A stretch of DNA of 64,000 nt from Malania oleifera (lineage: Eukaryota > Streptophyta > Magnoliopsida > Santalales > Ximeniaceae). Where the stretch lies: positions 18,718,049 to 18,782,048 of the forward strand of contig NC_080422.1 of assembly GCF_029873635.1 (NCBI RefSeq), written 5' to 3'. The notes beneath the pieces were generated by a model, which was not told the origin of the DNA, did no database searches, and saw only the letters and a list, made by a program, of their open reading frames with translations. A program made the position numbers and the translations under genes. Shown here in pieces: positions 33,931 through 45,767 of this stretch (its first letter is position 1; the number at the start of each line of letters is the position of its first letter).

Positions 33931-35117
33931 CTCAGGCTTTGATGTTCACTACAAACATGAAAAACTATTTTTGGGGAGATGCCATCTTAATTGCTACCCA
34001 TCTCATTAATCGAATGCCGAGTCGAGTACTTTCCTTTGCCACTCCTCTCCAGAAATTCCAGGAATTTTTTCCTAGATCTCGCCTTCCCTCCAGTCTTCCA
34101 CTAAAAATCTTTGGTTGCACTGCATTTATTCATGTTCATGCTCACCATGGGGATAAATTGGGTCCTCGTGCTATTAAATGTGTTTTTATTAGTTACTCCC
34201 CTACCCAGAAAGAATACAAATGCTATGATCCTGTCTCAAAACAGACGTTTGTTAGCCTGAATGTCACATTCTTTGAAACCACTCCTTATTTCCCCAAGAC
34301 CTCCCTTCAGGGGGAGAAATGGAGTGAAGATCGGTTCGTTGACTTCTTTACTACTGAATATGTACCATCTGAACCCGTACCATCTATTGAGCCTCCCATT
34401 GCTTTATTCCCTGACCCATCTATTGAGTCTTCCATTGCTTTACTTCCTGACCTGCCAAACACAAAAGAGCGCTTAATCTCAGGGGGAGATATAGAAAAAC
34501 AAAACAACGCAGATATACTTGTTTACTTAAGAAAGCCGAACACAAAGAACAGGGAGAATCCCATACCTGAGGCATCAAGAGCGTTGGAACTGGTGATGGC
34601 TCCGAATAACCATGAGTCCACACCCAATCCTGATCCGATAATAGAGCTCCAGTCTGATAATCCCCTACCTGAAGACATCAATTTACCAATTGCAATCAGA
34701 AAACAAACCAGGTCATGTACTCAATATCCCTGGTCTAAATACATGTCCTATAAAAGTTTGTTTACAGGATATCGTGCTTTTGTCTCTAACCTTGACAGGA
34801 CGAGAATTCCAAAGAACATTCAGGAAGCCCTGGGAATACCTAAATGGAGGGAGGCGGTCATGGAGGAAATGTGGGCTCTAGAAAAAAATGGAACTTGGGA
34901 ATTAATAAATTTGCTGAAAGGGAAGAAGCTAGTTGGTTGTAAATGGGTCTTCATAGTGAAACATAAATCTGATGGGACAATTGAACGATATAAAGCCAAG
35001 CTTGTTACAAAAGGTTTTACACAGACTTATGACATTAACTATACGGAGACATTTGCAGCAGTGGCAAACTTAAATACAGTTTGGGTCCTCCTGTCCTTAG
35101 CAGCCAATTTAGATTGA
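33931..35117 (+). pseudogene. Copia integrase C-terminal part and start of reverse transcriptase
   Basis: Longest open frame of the element (33939-35114). It has 'YFWGDAILIATHLINRMPSRVL' (integrase core end), 'FGCTAFIHVH' and 'KCVFISYSPTQKEYKCYDP' (integrase C-terminus), a variable linker with a short repeated 'PSIE(P/S)..IALFPD' unit, then RT: 'WREAVMEEMWALEKNGTWELI' and 'YKAKLVTKGFTQTYDINYTETF'. It ends with TGA after 'LAANLD', where intact relatives continue with 'W-x-L-x-Q-L-D-V-K-N-A-F-L'. Confidence 0.8.
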
Positions 35118-36340
35118 CCACTACAACAACTTGACATTAAGAATGCATTTTTAAATGGTGAGTTAGAAGAAGAAATTTACATGACTATACCATCAAGATT
35201 CAGCATGAAAGGTGAAGAAAATAGAGTGTGTAAACTCAAGAAGTCCTTGTATGGACTTAAACAATCTCCCAGAGCATGGTTCGACAGATTTGCAAAAGTA
35301 ATAAAGAACCAAGGATATTGACAAGGGCAATCAGATCACACCCTATTCTTCCAACAGTTTGAAAAGGGCAAGAAAACAATTCTAATAGTATATGTTGATG
35401 ATATAAACCTAACTGGGGATGATATAGTAGAGATGGAAAGATTGAAGAGGGTTCTAGCTACTGAATTTGAAGTTAAAGACTTGGTACAAATGTGGTACTT
35501 CTTGGGCATGGAAGTTGCTAGAACGAAAAAGGGAATTAGTGTTTCTTAGCGAACGTATGTTACTGATCTCCTAATTGAAACCGGCATGCTTGGAGGCAAA
35601 CCTAGTGAAACCCCTATTGAAGCAATAAAGAGGGTTGAAGACTATGGGATACCAGTTGAAAAGGAGAGGTATTAGAGATTGATTGGTAAGCTAATCTACC
35701 TATCACATACTAGACCAGATATTGCATTTGCAATCAGTGTAGTAAGCCAACATATGCATTCACCAAAAGAAGCCCACTTAGATGCCGTGTACAAGATCCT
35801 TCGATATCTCAAGAGCTTCCCGGGCAAAGGACTCTTCTTTAAGAAATGTGAAAACAAGAAAGTAGAGATTTTTACAGATGCAGATTGGGCAAGATCAGTG
35901 GAAGATAGAAGGTCCACCACAGGTTATTGCACATTCGTCTGGGGAAATCTAGTAACTTGGAGAAGCAAAAAACAGAATGTAGTGGCTCGTAATAGTGCTG
36001 AAGTTGAGTTTAGGGCAGTTGCTCAAGGAATATGTGAAGGACTGTGGTTACAGAAACTCTTGGAGGAACTACAGGTCCCGGTGGAATTTCCTATCTAACT
36101 CTATTGTGAGAACAAGATAGCCATTAGTATCTCTCTCAATCCAGTTCAACATGACATGACTAAACATGTGGAAGTGGACATAACTTTTATCAAAGAAAAA
36201 ATTGAAGAAGGAACTATCTGTATGACTTATGTACTACCAAGGAAGAAACTGCAGATATCTTCACTAAAGGGTTGGGGCGACAGAACTTTGATGATCTCAT
36301 TAGCAAGTTGGAGATGATTAATATCTATGATCCAACTTTA
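35118..36340 (+). pseudogene. Copia reverse transcriptase and RNase H, broken
   Basis: Continues with 'QLDIKNAFLNGELEEEIYM', 'YGLKQSPRAWFDRF', and an intact active site 'YVDDINLTGDD' (about 35391-35420), then 'YLSHTRPDIAFAISVVSQHM' (35697-35760) and RNase H with 'FTDADWARSVEDRRSTTGY' (35872-35928) and 'SAEVEFRAVAQG' (35995-36030). Stops near 35320, 35548 and 35673 and a shift near 36240 inactivate it. Confidence 0.8.
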
Positions 36341-36347
36341 GGGGGAG

Positions 36348-36542
36348 TGGTAAAATCCCAAGTATCTTTGTGAACAATGAATAAATTAGGAAAGTGGATA
36401 AACGTAGGAGATTTTATTTTATTGTAATTTATTCTCTAGGGAGATTATTTCCTTATTTAGATTAGTTGATTGTATTATAAAAGATTGGGATGTACATACG
36501 TAAATTGAATGTAAGAATTATTCATATAGAATTCTGCTTACA
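36348..36542 (+). repeat. 3' LTR of copia element
   Basis: 195 bp, TGGTAAAATCCC...TTCTGCTTACA, preceded by the polypurine tract and followed by the CTAGT target copy. Confidence 0.92.
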
Positions 36543-37612
36543 CTAGTCTATGGTTTTGTGGTGGGTTTTTTCTCTTCTTCTACTTTGGTGGATAATCCAA
36601 CCATAAGGAGGTGTACCTCTTCAAGTACATGTGAAAGTGTAGAAGGGCATATTTTTTCTTTGTACCAACTCAGTAAGGAGGAAAGCCGCTACTCTTGTGC
36701 ATTCATCATGGGTTGAGCAGGAGTTTCCCATATTTAGTCTCATTAATCTCAGGATCATAAAGAAAAGTGTTTGTAAACTTGTTAGATTCCATCTCCTCTC
36801 TGCCGTATAAATACATTTACTACCTTAATTGACTTATTTCGAGCCATTCTATTCAATATAAGCTAAAGAAGAATTGTATTTTGAATAAAATGATATTCTA
36901 GAAAGGAATTTACCTTTGAGTTTGATGTTTAGGTATTTCTTTGAGTGTATTCTTGTAGGGATTTTAAAGAAATTAGGTGTTTTTTCTGTTGCTCCCCAGG
37001 TGGATGATTCAGGAAGTGAATGCAGTGTTTGAGGTTCTGCTAGGTTTGGATATTGTTTTCTGTTTGATTGGGATCTACTAACTCTTTTAGAAGGCAACTA
37101 ATTGTGTCAAAACATTTATTATTCTTATCATACAATTGAAGTGAACCTATAACTTGAAATTCTCTTGCATCTAAAAGTGCACATGGAAATGCTGAGTGCA
37201 GTTTTTCCACAACATGTTTTCATTTTGTTTCTAATTATAACAAAGAAAAAGACAGTGTTGCGTGAATGTTTTGTAGAACAGCTGGAAGCAGCTTTTTTTT
37301 GCTTCCAGAATCTGCCCATTCTGGCAACATGTTTTCAGAAACAGAGAACCAAAAACAGTTTTTTACACTTTTACCATTACTAACAGACACTGCTAACACC
37401 ATGGTAAGCTGCAAATCAGTACAAACTATATAAGAACGTTCAAAAACATGTTAAGTTTTATTTCAATATTTTCCATATGACATTTGATTATGAGTAAAAG
37501 TGGAGCACTATTGCATTGTAAGTTATCTTTTGATCATAATCCACTTCACCAAAGAAATTGTCTTTCAGATTTATAAACATATAACAAATATCCTTTCTTA
37601 AATATATGTGTG

Positions 37613-38292
37613 ATCATGGTTTTAAAACCCAGTCTAGGCCCGCTGGTCCAATTGGTTTGGACCGGAATCAATCACCATATTGGTATGGATAAATTGATAA
37701 ATGGAAATTACTCTAATTCATGTTTTGAAAACTGGACTGGACTAGCCAGTTCAATTGGTTGGACCGGGAACCGGTCTCCTTTTCAGTTCAGGTTGAAGAT
37801 ATATTTTATATACATTAAAACCTGGTCAAAATAAGAATAAACTGGTGAACTGGCCGACCCAAAAGAACTGGACCAAACTGGGTTCAGTGAAATTTTTCCT
37901 TGTATCTTGAAATTTCTTTGTTGGCAACCGGCGGCTACAGATCAGCACCTTGCTCAAAGGGGAGCCCCAACTCCCAAGGCCCTCAAATGGCTGTTGTTTT
38001 GGGATTTCCCATATGCCCATTGTTTTAAAACATTAAATAATAAGAACTTGATTTGCTTTTTTATTTGTTTTCTTTGGTATATTTTATTTCAATAAATGAT
38101 GGTTATTTTGAGGTTGGAAAAAATATAAAATTTTGTGGTATTAGAAATCTAATAAATAATATTTTTATAATTTTTTTTTAATTGTGACATCACCTAATTG
38201 ACCAAGACTGCTTGGGAGCTGTTAGACCAGTCAACCCAAGAGTTGGTTAGGCTGCCGGTTCCCTATCCAATCTAGTTTTAAAAAACATTGCT
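37613..38292. mobile_element. MITE-like repeat with GTTTTAAAA ends
   Basis: About 680 bp beginning ATGGTTTTAAAACCCAGTCT and ending AATCTAGTTTTAAAAAACAT, the two ends forming an imperfect inverted repeat. The interior has several 'GGACCGG...GGTTGGACCGG' and 'AACTGGxxxx' stretches, a style common among plant non-autonomous DNA transposons. No transposase and no clear target duplication were found, so superfamily is open. Confidence 0.4.
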
Positions 38293-39027
38293 CGAACTGA
38301 GATCATTTATGATGGACTTGGGTGACTTGGCCTAACCCGGCCAGACCTAGTGAGTTTGACTTGCCTTTTATTAAAATTAAATAAATAAATAAAGCTACAC
38401 TTCTGTAGTTGTGGGGGATAGGATTTGAGACCTTATGGGGGTAAAGCAGGAGCACTACCAGTGTAAAAATGGTTGTTTGTGTGATGGTTAAATGATCAAA
38501 GAACATATATAGCTAATGCATCTATATGGGTATGTATATGCACACATGCATGCAAACTTATAACTAAATCAAGCTCTCTCTTACTCTTATTTACTATTTA
38601 TGAAAGTAAACTTTTAATGAATCAAATCCTGTCTCACTATTATTTAAACATTTGTTTGACTTTTAATGATAATAATAATCAACATCATTAAACTTTCTGT
38701 ATAACACACATGTATATTGTATATTATCTAACATTACTGGTTCAACCACTACCATTTTACTCAATGATCTGACAAAAACAACCCCAATGACTTTACCGGG
38801 TTGGTCACTTCTTAGAGTTTTAAAGCAATATGTCTAATCACACATTTTCACTGAATATATAGATAAATTGTACCCTTAATATACCTCATTTTAAAGCACG
38901 TGACATCTTGTGGTCTCATTCTCGTACCTTGAACGAAAGTGTTCTAGATAATATTGGTTTTACTAAACATGCTTTTTACCTTTGTTTTACAAAAGCCATA
39001 AACATCAACAAGAAATAGGACAAGAAC

Positions 39028-39115
39028 ATTTTCAAGTAGAACTGATGAATTATTTATGCCAATTATCTCATTTTCAAGTAGAACTGATGAATTATTTATG
39101 CCAATAATCTCTATT
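39028..39115. repeat. ~46-bp tandem duplication
   Basis: ATTTTCAAGTAGAACTGATG and the following 'AATTATTTATGCCAAT(T/A)ATCTC' occur twice in a row. Confidence 0.8.
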
Positions 39116-40007
39116 TGAAGGCTAGAATGTATTTTAAGTCATAGGCATCCAATATTAACCGTGTGTGGTGTGCTTGATTTGTGTTTGATTGGCATCTAAC
39201 ATGTACACAACACAGAGAGTCAGAGACCATTCCTATGCTAGGGCTATCATTTCTTTTCTTATCCCCCTTGGTTTCCATGCTTTTGTTGTTGTAATGCTTT
39301 CAAGGAGTTGTTACTTGGTAACTTATTGCTTTTTACCGAAGATGGACATACATCACACGAGTTAAGACTGCTTTTAGTTATGTTGTTCACAATTTTTGTA
39401 ACATCAAGTTGTCTCACAAATGCTTGCATTCCTTATTCCTATATTCTCATGGATAATCTTGAAAATTTTTGGGTTATTCTTCTATACTAAATTTCAGTTG
39501 ATGTTATTATTATTAAGTTAATTTTTAAATTGTGTTACTAGTGTTTTGTATTTTACTGATAATTTTGGCATTTTGGGGCTTCTCAACTTATCATAGCTTG
39601 CCATAACTTTATCAAATTTGGCTCCTAGTAACTCTTCGAAGTTTATATAATGATATTTTTGAAGCTCAATCTAAGAATTTTCTATTATTGTTTCCAAGAT
39701 AATTTATTATATTACTATATCTTTGATATACTACCTAGCATATTGCATCTTTTCCGTATTTTATATTACATTAGTATTTCTTATTGTGTCTCAGCATAGC
39801 TTAGGGTTATACAGTTTGGTTTTTGATAGCATATAAATTTTGGTTTTTAGTAGCACTTCTGTTGAATATCTTCAGTAATTTACTTGAAGTTTAGTTTACG
39901 AATTTTTATTGTTGTTTATGATATATAGTTTTACCTTGATTCTTTAATTTTAGGTTCTCAAAGACTAACCAATATCAGTGTTACTATTAACTGTAGATGT
40001 ACCTACT

Positions 40008-40361
40008 ATGTCGCACCTCAACGGAGCAAAGGACAAAGATAATCTGGAATTTAAGTGGGGCATTAAGAAGGGAATTGGTGGACCACATGGAGACATTCAG
40101 TTTTATGAGTCATTTACTTTTGATGGCGAGGAGTACTTTCTTTATGATTGTGTTTATATGTTTCGCGAAAATGAACCTGAACCTGATATTGGTAAGCTTG
40201 TAAAAATATGGGAGACACCAAGCCATACAAAGAGAGTGAAAGTTGTGTGGTTTTTTCGCCCCATTGAAATACGTAATTGGTCGGGAGATGATGAGCCGCT
40301 CCAAAATGAACTGTTTTTAGCATGCGGAGAAGGAACAGGCCTTTATAATCTGAATCCTCTG
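40008..40361 (+). CDS. First coding exon of ASI1/IBM2-like BAH-domain protein
   Basis: Encodes residues 1-118, ending at a phase-0 splice donor CTG|GTAACT. The BAH (bromo-adjacent homology) domain starts about residue 14: 'EFKWGIKKGIGG', 'DIQFYESFTFDGEEYFLYDCVYMF', 'GKLVKIWETPSHTKRVKVVWFFRP', 'NELFLACGEGTGLYNLNPL'. This order and the F-Y-x-S-F / W-F-F-R-P / N-E-L-F-L-A motifs match the BAH domain of plant ASI1/IBM2/SG1, a nuclear chromatin reader. Start: ATG 40008 has A at -3, and an in-frame stop lies at 39966, so it is the first possible in-frame ATG. Two other ATGs precede it out of frame (39997 and, if exon 1 is right, 29885). The frame is intact. It may be a diverged paralogue: 'GPHGD' stands where I expect a lysine-rich GKKKD. 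Confidence 0.88.
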
Positions 40362-41385
40362 GTAACTTGGATTTGTTATGCATGTCTTTTCTTGTTGTGC
40401 ATGTCTTTTCTAGTTTTTAAATCCATGCTTTTGGAAATATAGCCTAGTTTGATGCTTCTGTGCTAGTGGAAGGGAATCTTATGCAATCAAGTTAGCATTA
40501 ACTACATGAACAGGTTCTTGTAGTTGTCATAGAAGTGGTTTTATCTTTGGTTCATGAAAACTTTAATATATATATTTTAAGGTGTGACACTATTGACTCA
40601 CAATGCTTTAGCTAGAGATGGTATATTGGTTTGTTTATACACAAGAAGCACAACATAACTATAATTGACATAAATAGCATGTTTTTATAATTTATTGACA
40701 ATATGATATTCTCTGTTAATGGTTACTTTGGTCATTTAGCATTATTAGTATGAACTAGTATTGTGTTGGTAAGCATGAGTTAGTAAGGGTAATATGGTCA
40801 TTGGGATGTATTTGATGTATACTGTAAATAATGGGAGAGACCTACCGCTGTGGTTAGGTCTTCCATTTTATCCAATTACTCAACATCGTATTATGCATGA
40901 TTTTGAGACCTAAACCCTAATTGCCACATCCACCATAAAAATTGAAGCCTAAAACCCTAATCTGTTGCATTTTTTACAATCATAGGAGAATCCTAGCATC
41001 ACTATAGGCTTGAAAAACAGCCAGCAGCTGTCGGAAGCCTCAACAATTGCTGGAAGTTTGTTGGTGATACTGGCAATTTAGAAACACAAAAACCTATGTA
41101 GATTTTGCAAAATCAGCTCTATAGACACCCACATGCATTTCTGGTCTAGTCTCCACTGAAATCCCATCCTAGAGCTCCACCTATCCGCTGATAAAGGCAC
41201 GCAAGGCCAATGCCACGCTTCGGTGTGAAGCTTATTTCAGGCATGTTTTGGCCTAAATTCATCCTGCAATTTTCGATTCCCTCTTTAAACATATTGAAGC
41301 TTTCCATGATGTTCTTTGTTCAAATAATGAATGTCTGATGCTTCTTGAAGCTGTTTCTCAATGTTTATTGAGTTCATTGGGGCCT
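40362..41385. other. Intronic sequence, mostly unassigned
   Basis: AT-rich and apparently unique to about 40760. 'TGTTGGTAAGCATGAGTTAG' near 40765 and a stretch with 'CCTAAACCCTAATTGCC' and 'CCTAAAACCCTAATCTG' (40910-40970) look like the start of a copia LTR/leader belonging to the relic downstream, but I cannot prove it. Confidence 0.4.
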
Positions 41386-41390
41386 GAAAA

Positions 41391-41735
41391 TGGTATTTGC
41401 TGTGTTTATGATTTGTTTATTGTGTGCTTGTGGTTTGCATCAATTATCAAAGGTATGTGTTGGGATGGAGTAAGTGAATCCCAAAAGCATGTTGTTCGTT
41501 ATGTAATTCTGATTTTCCGCTATACCGAGGTTGTGTGTATTGGGATGAGTCCCCAAATCCATGGTATTTGTTGTGTTTATGATTTGTTCATCATGTGCTT
41601 ATGGTTTGCATTGGTTATCAAAGGTTGTGTGTTGGGGTGGAGTTGGTGAATTCCAAAAGCATGTTATTCGTGATGTATTTCTGATTTGCTGCTATACCGA
41701 GGTTGTGTGTGTGTTGGGATGAGTTCCCAAATCCC
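41391..41735. repeat. 171-bp tandem duplication
   Basis: TGGTATTTGCTGTGTTTATG at 41391 recurs at 41562 (TGGTATTTGTTGTG...). Both copies end with 'CCGAGGTTGTGTGT...GGGATGAGT(C/T)CCCAAATCC'. Copies are about 90% similar by eye. Confidence 0.8.
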
Positions 41736-41739
41736 AAAG

Positions 41740-42795
41740 GTGTTTTCCTCGTCAGTCACTTTTTCGAGTGAACAACATACTAGAACTGTCTCAGAGGAGT
41801 ATTCTAGGTTCCTGCAATATTACTCATCCCAACAAGCATCTCATCACATTGCATATTTTGCTCAAAAAGGTAATTTTTATTGTCTATATGTCATCTGGTG
41901 TCTCTCCCACTAGTTCTTGGGTTATGGAGTCTACATCTACTGACTATATGACAGGTGTCACCTACTTCCTTTTTGCCTTATAGTATTCTAAAAATCTGCC
42001 TCAAGTTACCTTGTTGATGGGCCCTCTACCATCGTTAAGGGGATAGGAGTAGTAAATCCTACTCCTCCATATCTTTTTCTTTTGCTTTGTACATTCTTAA
42101 AGCCTCCTTCAATCTTACGGCTGTTAGTAAAATTACAATCATTAAATTGATTTGTGATCTTCTTTCCTTATTATCTAGGGCTTGAACATGAGGAAGATAA
42201 TTGGCATAGGATGTGAGGTTGGTGGGCTTACTATTTTGAGTAGCTCTCTCCTCCTATTACTTGTAGTGCCGTTGTAAGACTACATCAAATCCATTATTGC
42301 CTTGGTCATTTGTCATTGAAAAAGTTAAAATAGGTAGTTCCTACTTTGAGTTTTGAGTCTAATCTTAAGTGTGAATCTTTTCAATTAGGAAAGCCTCATC
42401 ATGTTCCCTTTGCTTCCCAAGTCAATAAAAAGGTAGTTAGCCCTTTCATGTTAGTCCATTATGATGTTTGGGGTCCTAGTTGTGCTACGTCAAAGTTAGG
42501 GCCGCGGTTCTTTGTTATATTTGTTGATGAATACCCCAGAATGACTTGGTTCTATTTAATGGAAGATCATTTTTGAGTTGTTTAATATCTTGTGTTTTTT
42601 GATCTCTAATAAGGACTCATTTTGATATGCTAGTTCGGATACTTTGTAGTGATAATGCAAAGGAGCATTTCAGTACTCAATTCACTACCTATCTAACTAA
42701 CTCTGGTATGAATCATCAGTCCTCGTGTCCACACTCCATAACAAAATGGAGTTGTAGAGTGAGAAAATAGAAATATTCTCGAAGTCACTCGAATC
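41740..42795 (+). pseudogene. Ty1-copia pol relic (protease, integrase start)
   Basis: Readable pieces: a serine/glutamine-rich gag end ('YSRFLQYYSSQQASHH', about 41804-41850), protease-like 'SSWVMESTSTDYMTG' (about 41908-41955; consensus DSG is replaced by EST), pre-integrase and integrase core: 'YHCLGHLSLKKLK', 'LGKPHHVPF', 'VHYDVWGPSC' (first catalytic Asp) and 'FVDEYPRMTWFY' (about 42510-42560), then 'PxQNGVVE' (about 42740). Similarity stops near 42795, before the RT. Multiple stops. Confidence 0.7.
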
Positions 42796-42801
42796 CTACT
42801 A

Positions 42802-42985
42802 TATTGTTAGGATTCTCAATTCAATTAGGATTTCTATTTAATGTTTTAGGATCCCCAAATCAAATAGGATTTCTATTTAATGTGTTAAGGTTCCCAAATT
42901 AGTTGGGATTTCTATTTAATGTTACGATTCCCAAATTAATTAGGATTTCTATTTAACGTGTTAGGATTCCCAAATCAAATATGAT
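42802..42985. repeat. ~45-bp tandem repeat
   Basis: Four to five copies of 'TTAGGATTCCCAAATxAAxT' plus 'AGGATTTCTATTTAATG', ending near 42985. It abuts the end of the copia relic. Confidence 0.8.
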
Positions 42986-43024
42986 TGAGTCCATTAAGGA
43001 CTTGGGTTGGGATTTTTTACATTC

Positions 43025-43161
43025 CTATTTAATGTGGCTCCAACAAGACTATTAGCAAGCATAATGTTAGCAGCACTATCACACCACCTACCCCTTGCTA
43101 TCCTCCTATGAAACATTGATTCAAAAGGAACTTAAGGAGCGAACAACAAAGGGTTTGTGCT
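43025..43161 (+). pseudogene. Older chromovirus relic, left part (gag end)
   Basis: Ends with 'ELKERTTKGLCWH' (about 43129-43166), the start of a C-x2-C zinc knuckle. The next residues 'CD-x-KWHRGHFCKK' are found at 53232 onward, across the 10-kb Tekay insertion, so the two parts are one interrupted gag. The left limit is approximate. Confidence 0.7.
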
Positions 43162-43166
43162 GGCAT

Positions 43167-45236
43167 TGTCACGCCCCGAACTTGGAAATGGGACCCAGGG
43201 ATGAATTTAAGTAGCCTAACCTGTTTCTGTATTAATTTAAACATACATGATACAATACAAATAAGAGAGTCCGACCCCGTGGGGTACATGGTTGCCCTAT
43301 GTACATACACATACCTATCCATACTCATCAGATATACAGCGGAATACGGTCTTTTATACATAAACGAGATCATACCGGAGTCTATACAAACTAGGACATA
43401 CATTCCCATAATTACAACATATACTTCAGGTGTCTACAAAACTATCCTGACAACCTGGATACCAAAACTCGTACCTAAAAGGTACTAGCAGTAGCTACGA
43501 CACCCCTTGCTTCCGGACGCTAGGATGCTACTTACCGCTACCTGAAGGACCTGAAAAACATTGTACGTACATTCGGGGTGAGACACCTCTCAGTAAGGAA
43601 GAAAACAGTTTATATTAGTGTGTGGCATACCAGTGTCATTTTACATACTTCATAACACTATACATACGATACAGTTCGAAACAATTCGTACAGTTTCATA
43701 CAATTCCATACAGTTCCAGTATTTTCAGAAAAACGTTCCAGTTCATATGATACCCAAATATACATACATACATACATACATACGGTCAGTGTCGTCACAC
43801 TAGTTTGCAACTACACAAGGTCACCTCGTCTCACAGCGATTACATTGCTACATACGCAACTACGCTGCGACGATCAAGGCCCAATAGTGATTACATTGCT
43901 CCATACGCAACTACACAAGGTCACCTAGTCTCACATCGATTACATTGTTACACACGCAACTACAATGCGACGACTCAGGCCTAATAGTGAATCCATTGCT
44001 TCATACGATGTAGTATATAACTTACACCACTTCGGTGACTAACCGGAATTAGACTGGTGATATTCACACCCTTGGATATAGAGCCGGACACTCTCGCCTA
44101 CGGTAGTTAACCGATCCATGGCACAGAGTACGGTAATTAGCCGCCACATAGCTGTTTCGGCGTACGGTAATTAGACGCCACTAGCCGATTTCACAAAACC
44201 TGGAATCATTTTGGAACTCACGTCCCTATACATTTTAGCGTACGGTAATTAATCGCCACATAGCTGTTTTACAAATACCTGGAATAAATACATACATCCA
44301 TACATATCACACTTATTTGGTTTACGGCAAATTATATCGTTTTCAAATTCAAGTATACAGTTTATACAAATATGGATTACGGTCACCTCAATAATACAGT
44401 TTAATCATAACTAACAGTTTTCCAAACAAAATAGAGATGATAACCGAAATCCCCAATTTTCCCGAAAACTGTAACCCAAAAATCCCGCATTTTTACCCGA
44501 TAGATTTCCCAAAATAAGTAGCCAAAATATACATATGATCGTAGCCTACAAGTTTACCGATCCTGATTTCGAAAATAAGCTGATATAAACAAAATCCCCT
44601 TACCTTAACTTGATTTCCAACTACGAATTCTATGGTTCCCAAAACTACGAACCGAGACTCCAAAACCTACAAACCACAGTACAATATAGGCTTACAATCC
44701 GTACATATACTAAATCATAAACAAAAACCAAACTTTACCTCGATTTTAGCCTGAAACCCAAAATTCTCCAAAACGAGATTCCGATCCTCTAGAAACGTAG
44801 AGGATCCTTCGCTGATCCTCGTAGTAATGTTGGATTTGTGATTCAGGCGACGAACGGCGAAGAAATCGGGAAGAGAGAGAGAGCTTCGAATTCTAAAGAG
44901 AGAGAGAGAGAGGATTTCCAAAACTTAGCAATGAAGCAACCCAAAAATATCTTTTATAAGCCTTTGACCCGAGTAGATTCGTCGATGAATCGGGATCCTC
45001 GTTGACGAATTCTTCACAAGATTCGTCGACGAATCGGTGGCCTCGTCGACGAACCAGATATTTCCATTTTTCCCGAACCTCTCGGCATTCACTCGTCGAC
45101 GAGCTTCTGAATTTCGTCGACGAATTCTTCACTATCTTCGTCGACGAATTATGGCCTCGTCTACGAAATCTGTACAATTCCATTTTTACCCCTCTTTTAC
45201 ATAATAAACCCATATACCACGGTTTGGGTTCTTACA
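43167..45236 (-). repeat. 3' LTR of the Tekay element
   Basis: 2070 bp, plus-strand TGTCACGCCCCG...GGGTTCTTACA. It contains the reversed hairpin motif (43575-43594), an (ATAC)n run (43761-43782), a ~105-bp duplicated segment (about 43805-44010), (GA)n runs near 44875-44912, a TATA box read on the minus strand as GGCTTATAAAAG (about 44952-44963), and eight palindromes (44979-45166). Confidence 0.93.
44979..45166 (-). promoter_or_regulatory. Array of eight TCGTCGACGA palindromes in LTR U3
   Basis: Sites start at 44979, 44999, 45023, 45043, 45093, 45114, 45138 and 45157 (steps 20, 24, 20, 50, 21, 24, 19). Five are exact TCGTCGACGA; the others are TCGTCGATGA, TCGTTGACGA and TCGTCTACGA. The TATA box lies 16-27 bp from the nearest site, downstream in the minus-strand sense. 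Confidence 0.7.
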
Positions 45237-45246
45237 ATCTCCCCTC
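45237..45246 (-). promoter_or_regulatory. Polypurine tract of the Tekay element
   Basis: GAGGGGAGAT on the minus strand, ending exactly where the 3' LTR starts (TGTAAGAACCC). Confidence 0.8.
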
Positions 45247-45324
45247 ATTACAAAATTTCGTCATCAAAATTTGCAATCTCTCTTTACAATCACATTCATA
45301 CTACTACATACATACATACTCTGA

Positions 45325-45605
45325 GGTGAAATGGTGACCATTTATACGCAGTCCCTCTACGATACATACATACACACTCTAGAGAATACGGCGGCCATTT
45401 ATACGCAGTCCGGTTACAATACATACATAGATATTCTAGAGAATATGGCAGCCATTTATACGCAGCCCCGTTACGATACATACATACACACTCTAGAGAA
45501 TATGGTTGCCATTTATACGCAGCCCTGTTACAATACATACATACATACTCTAGAGAATACGGCGGCCATTTTTACGCAGACCCGTTACGATACATACATA
45601 GATTC
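45325..45605. repeat. 57-bp minisatellite in the Tekay 3' untranslated region
   Basis: About five copies, marked by TCTAGAGAATAxGGC at 45379, 45435, 45492 and 45549. It lies between the chromodomain stop and the polypurine tract. As 57 is divisible by three, it gives long open frames on both strands that are not genes. Confidence 0.85.
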
Positions 45606-45767
45606 CCTCACTTATGGCGGAGGAATACCGTGGTTACACACATACACGGTCTCGGGAGCTCACAATACAACAGGGCTCTCCCAGAGACTAACCACCAAAT
45701 ACCATATGATAACAGAGGTTTACATACATACATACATACTCGTACCACCCTGCTATCCAAATACTAC

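Larger units (their letters stand above)
31599..36542 (+). mobile_element. Ty1-copia retrotransposon with both LTRs (inactive)
   Basis: 5' LTR 31599-31794, primer-binding site 31795-31806 (TGGTATCAGAGT), gag, protease, integrase, reverse transcriptase, RNase H, polypurine tract TTTAGGGGGAG (36337-36347), 3' LTR 36348-36542. Perfect target duplication CTAGT (31594-31598 and 36543-36547). By hand alignment the LTRs differ by about eight substitutions and one indel in 196 bp. It lies in the proposed intron 1 in the same orientation as the gene. The gag start ('FPLSVEKLNGKNFREWAQS') places it in a short-LTR copia lineage, but I do not fix which. Stops and frameshifts in every domain rule out autonomous activity. 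Confidence 0.92.
29950..39953 (+). other. Proposed intron 1 of the BAH gene (~10 kb)
   Basis: Runs from donor GTTAGT to a T-rich acceptor TTTTAG. Besides the TRIM, copia and MITE-like elements listed separately, it holds a (CT)n run (30178-30209), T-rich unique-looking sequence (30250-30990, 36550-37600, 38300-39950), and a short hairpin CTGGAAGC...GCTTCCAG (37281-37308). No other exon was recognised in it. Confidence 0.5.

Noticed and set aside
43618-43803. Identical 61-codon frames in both Tekay LTRs (also 51621-51806)
   Set aside because: Identical because the LTRs are copies; the frame passes an (ATAC)n run and has no known domain.
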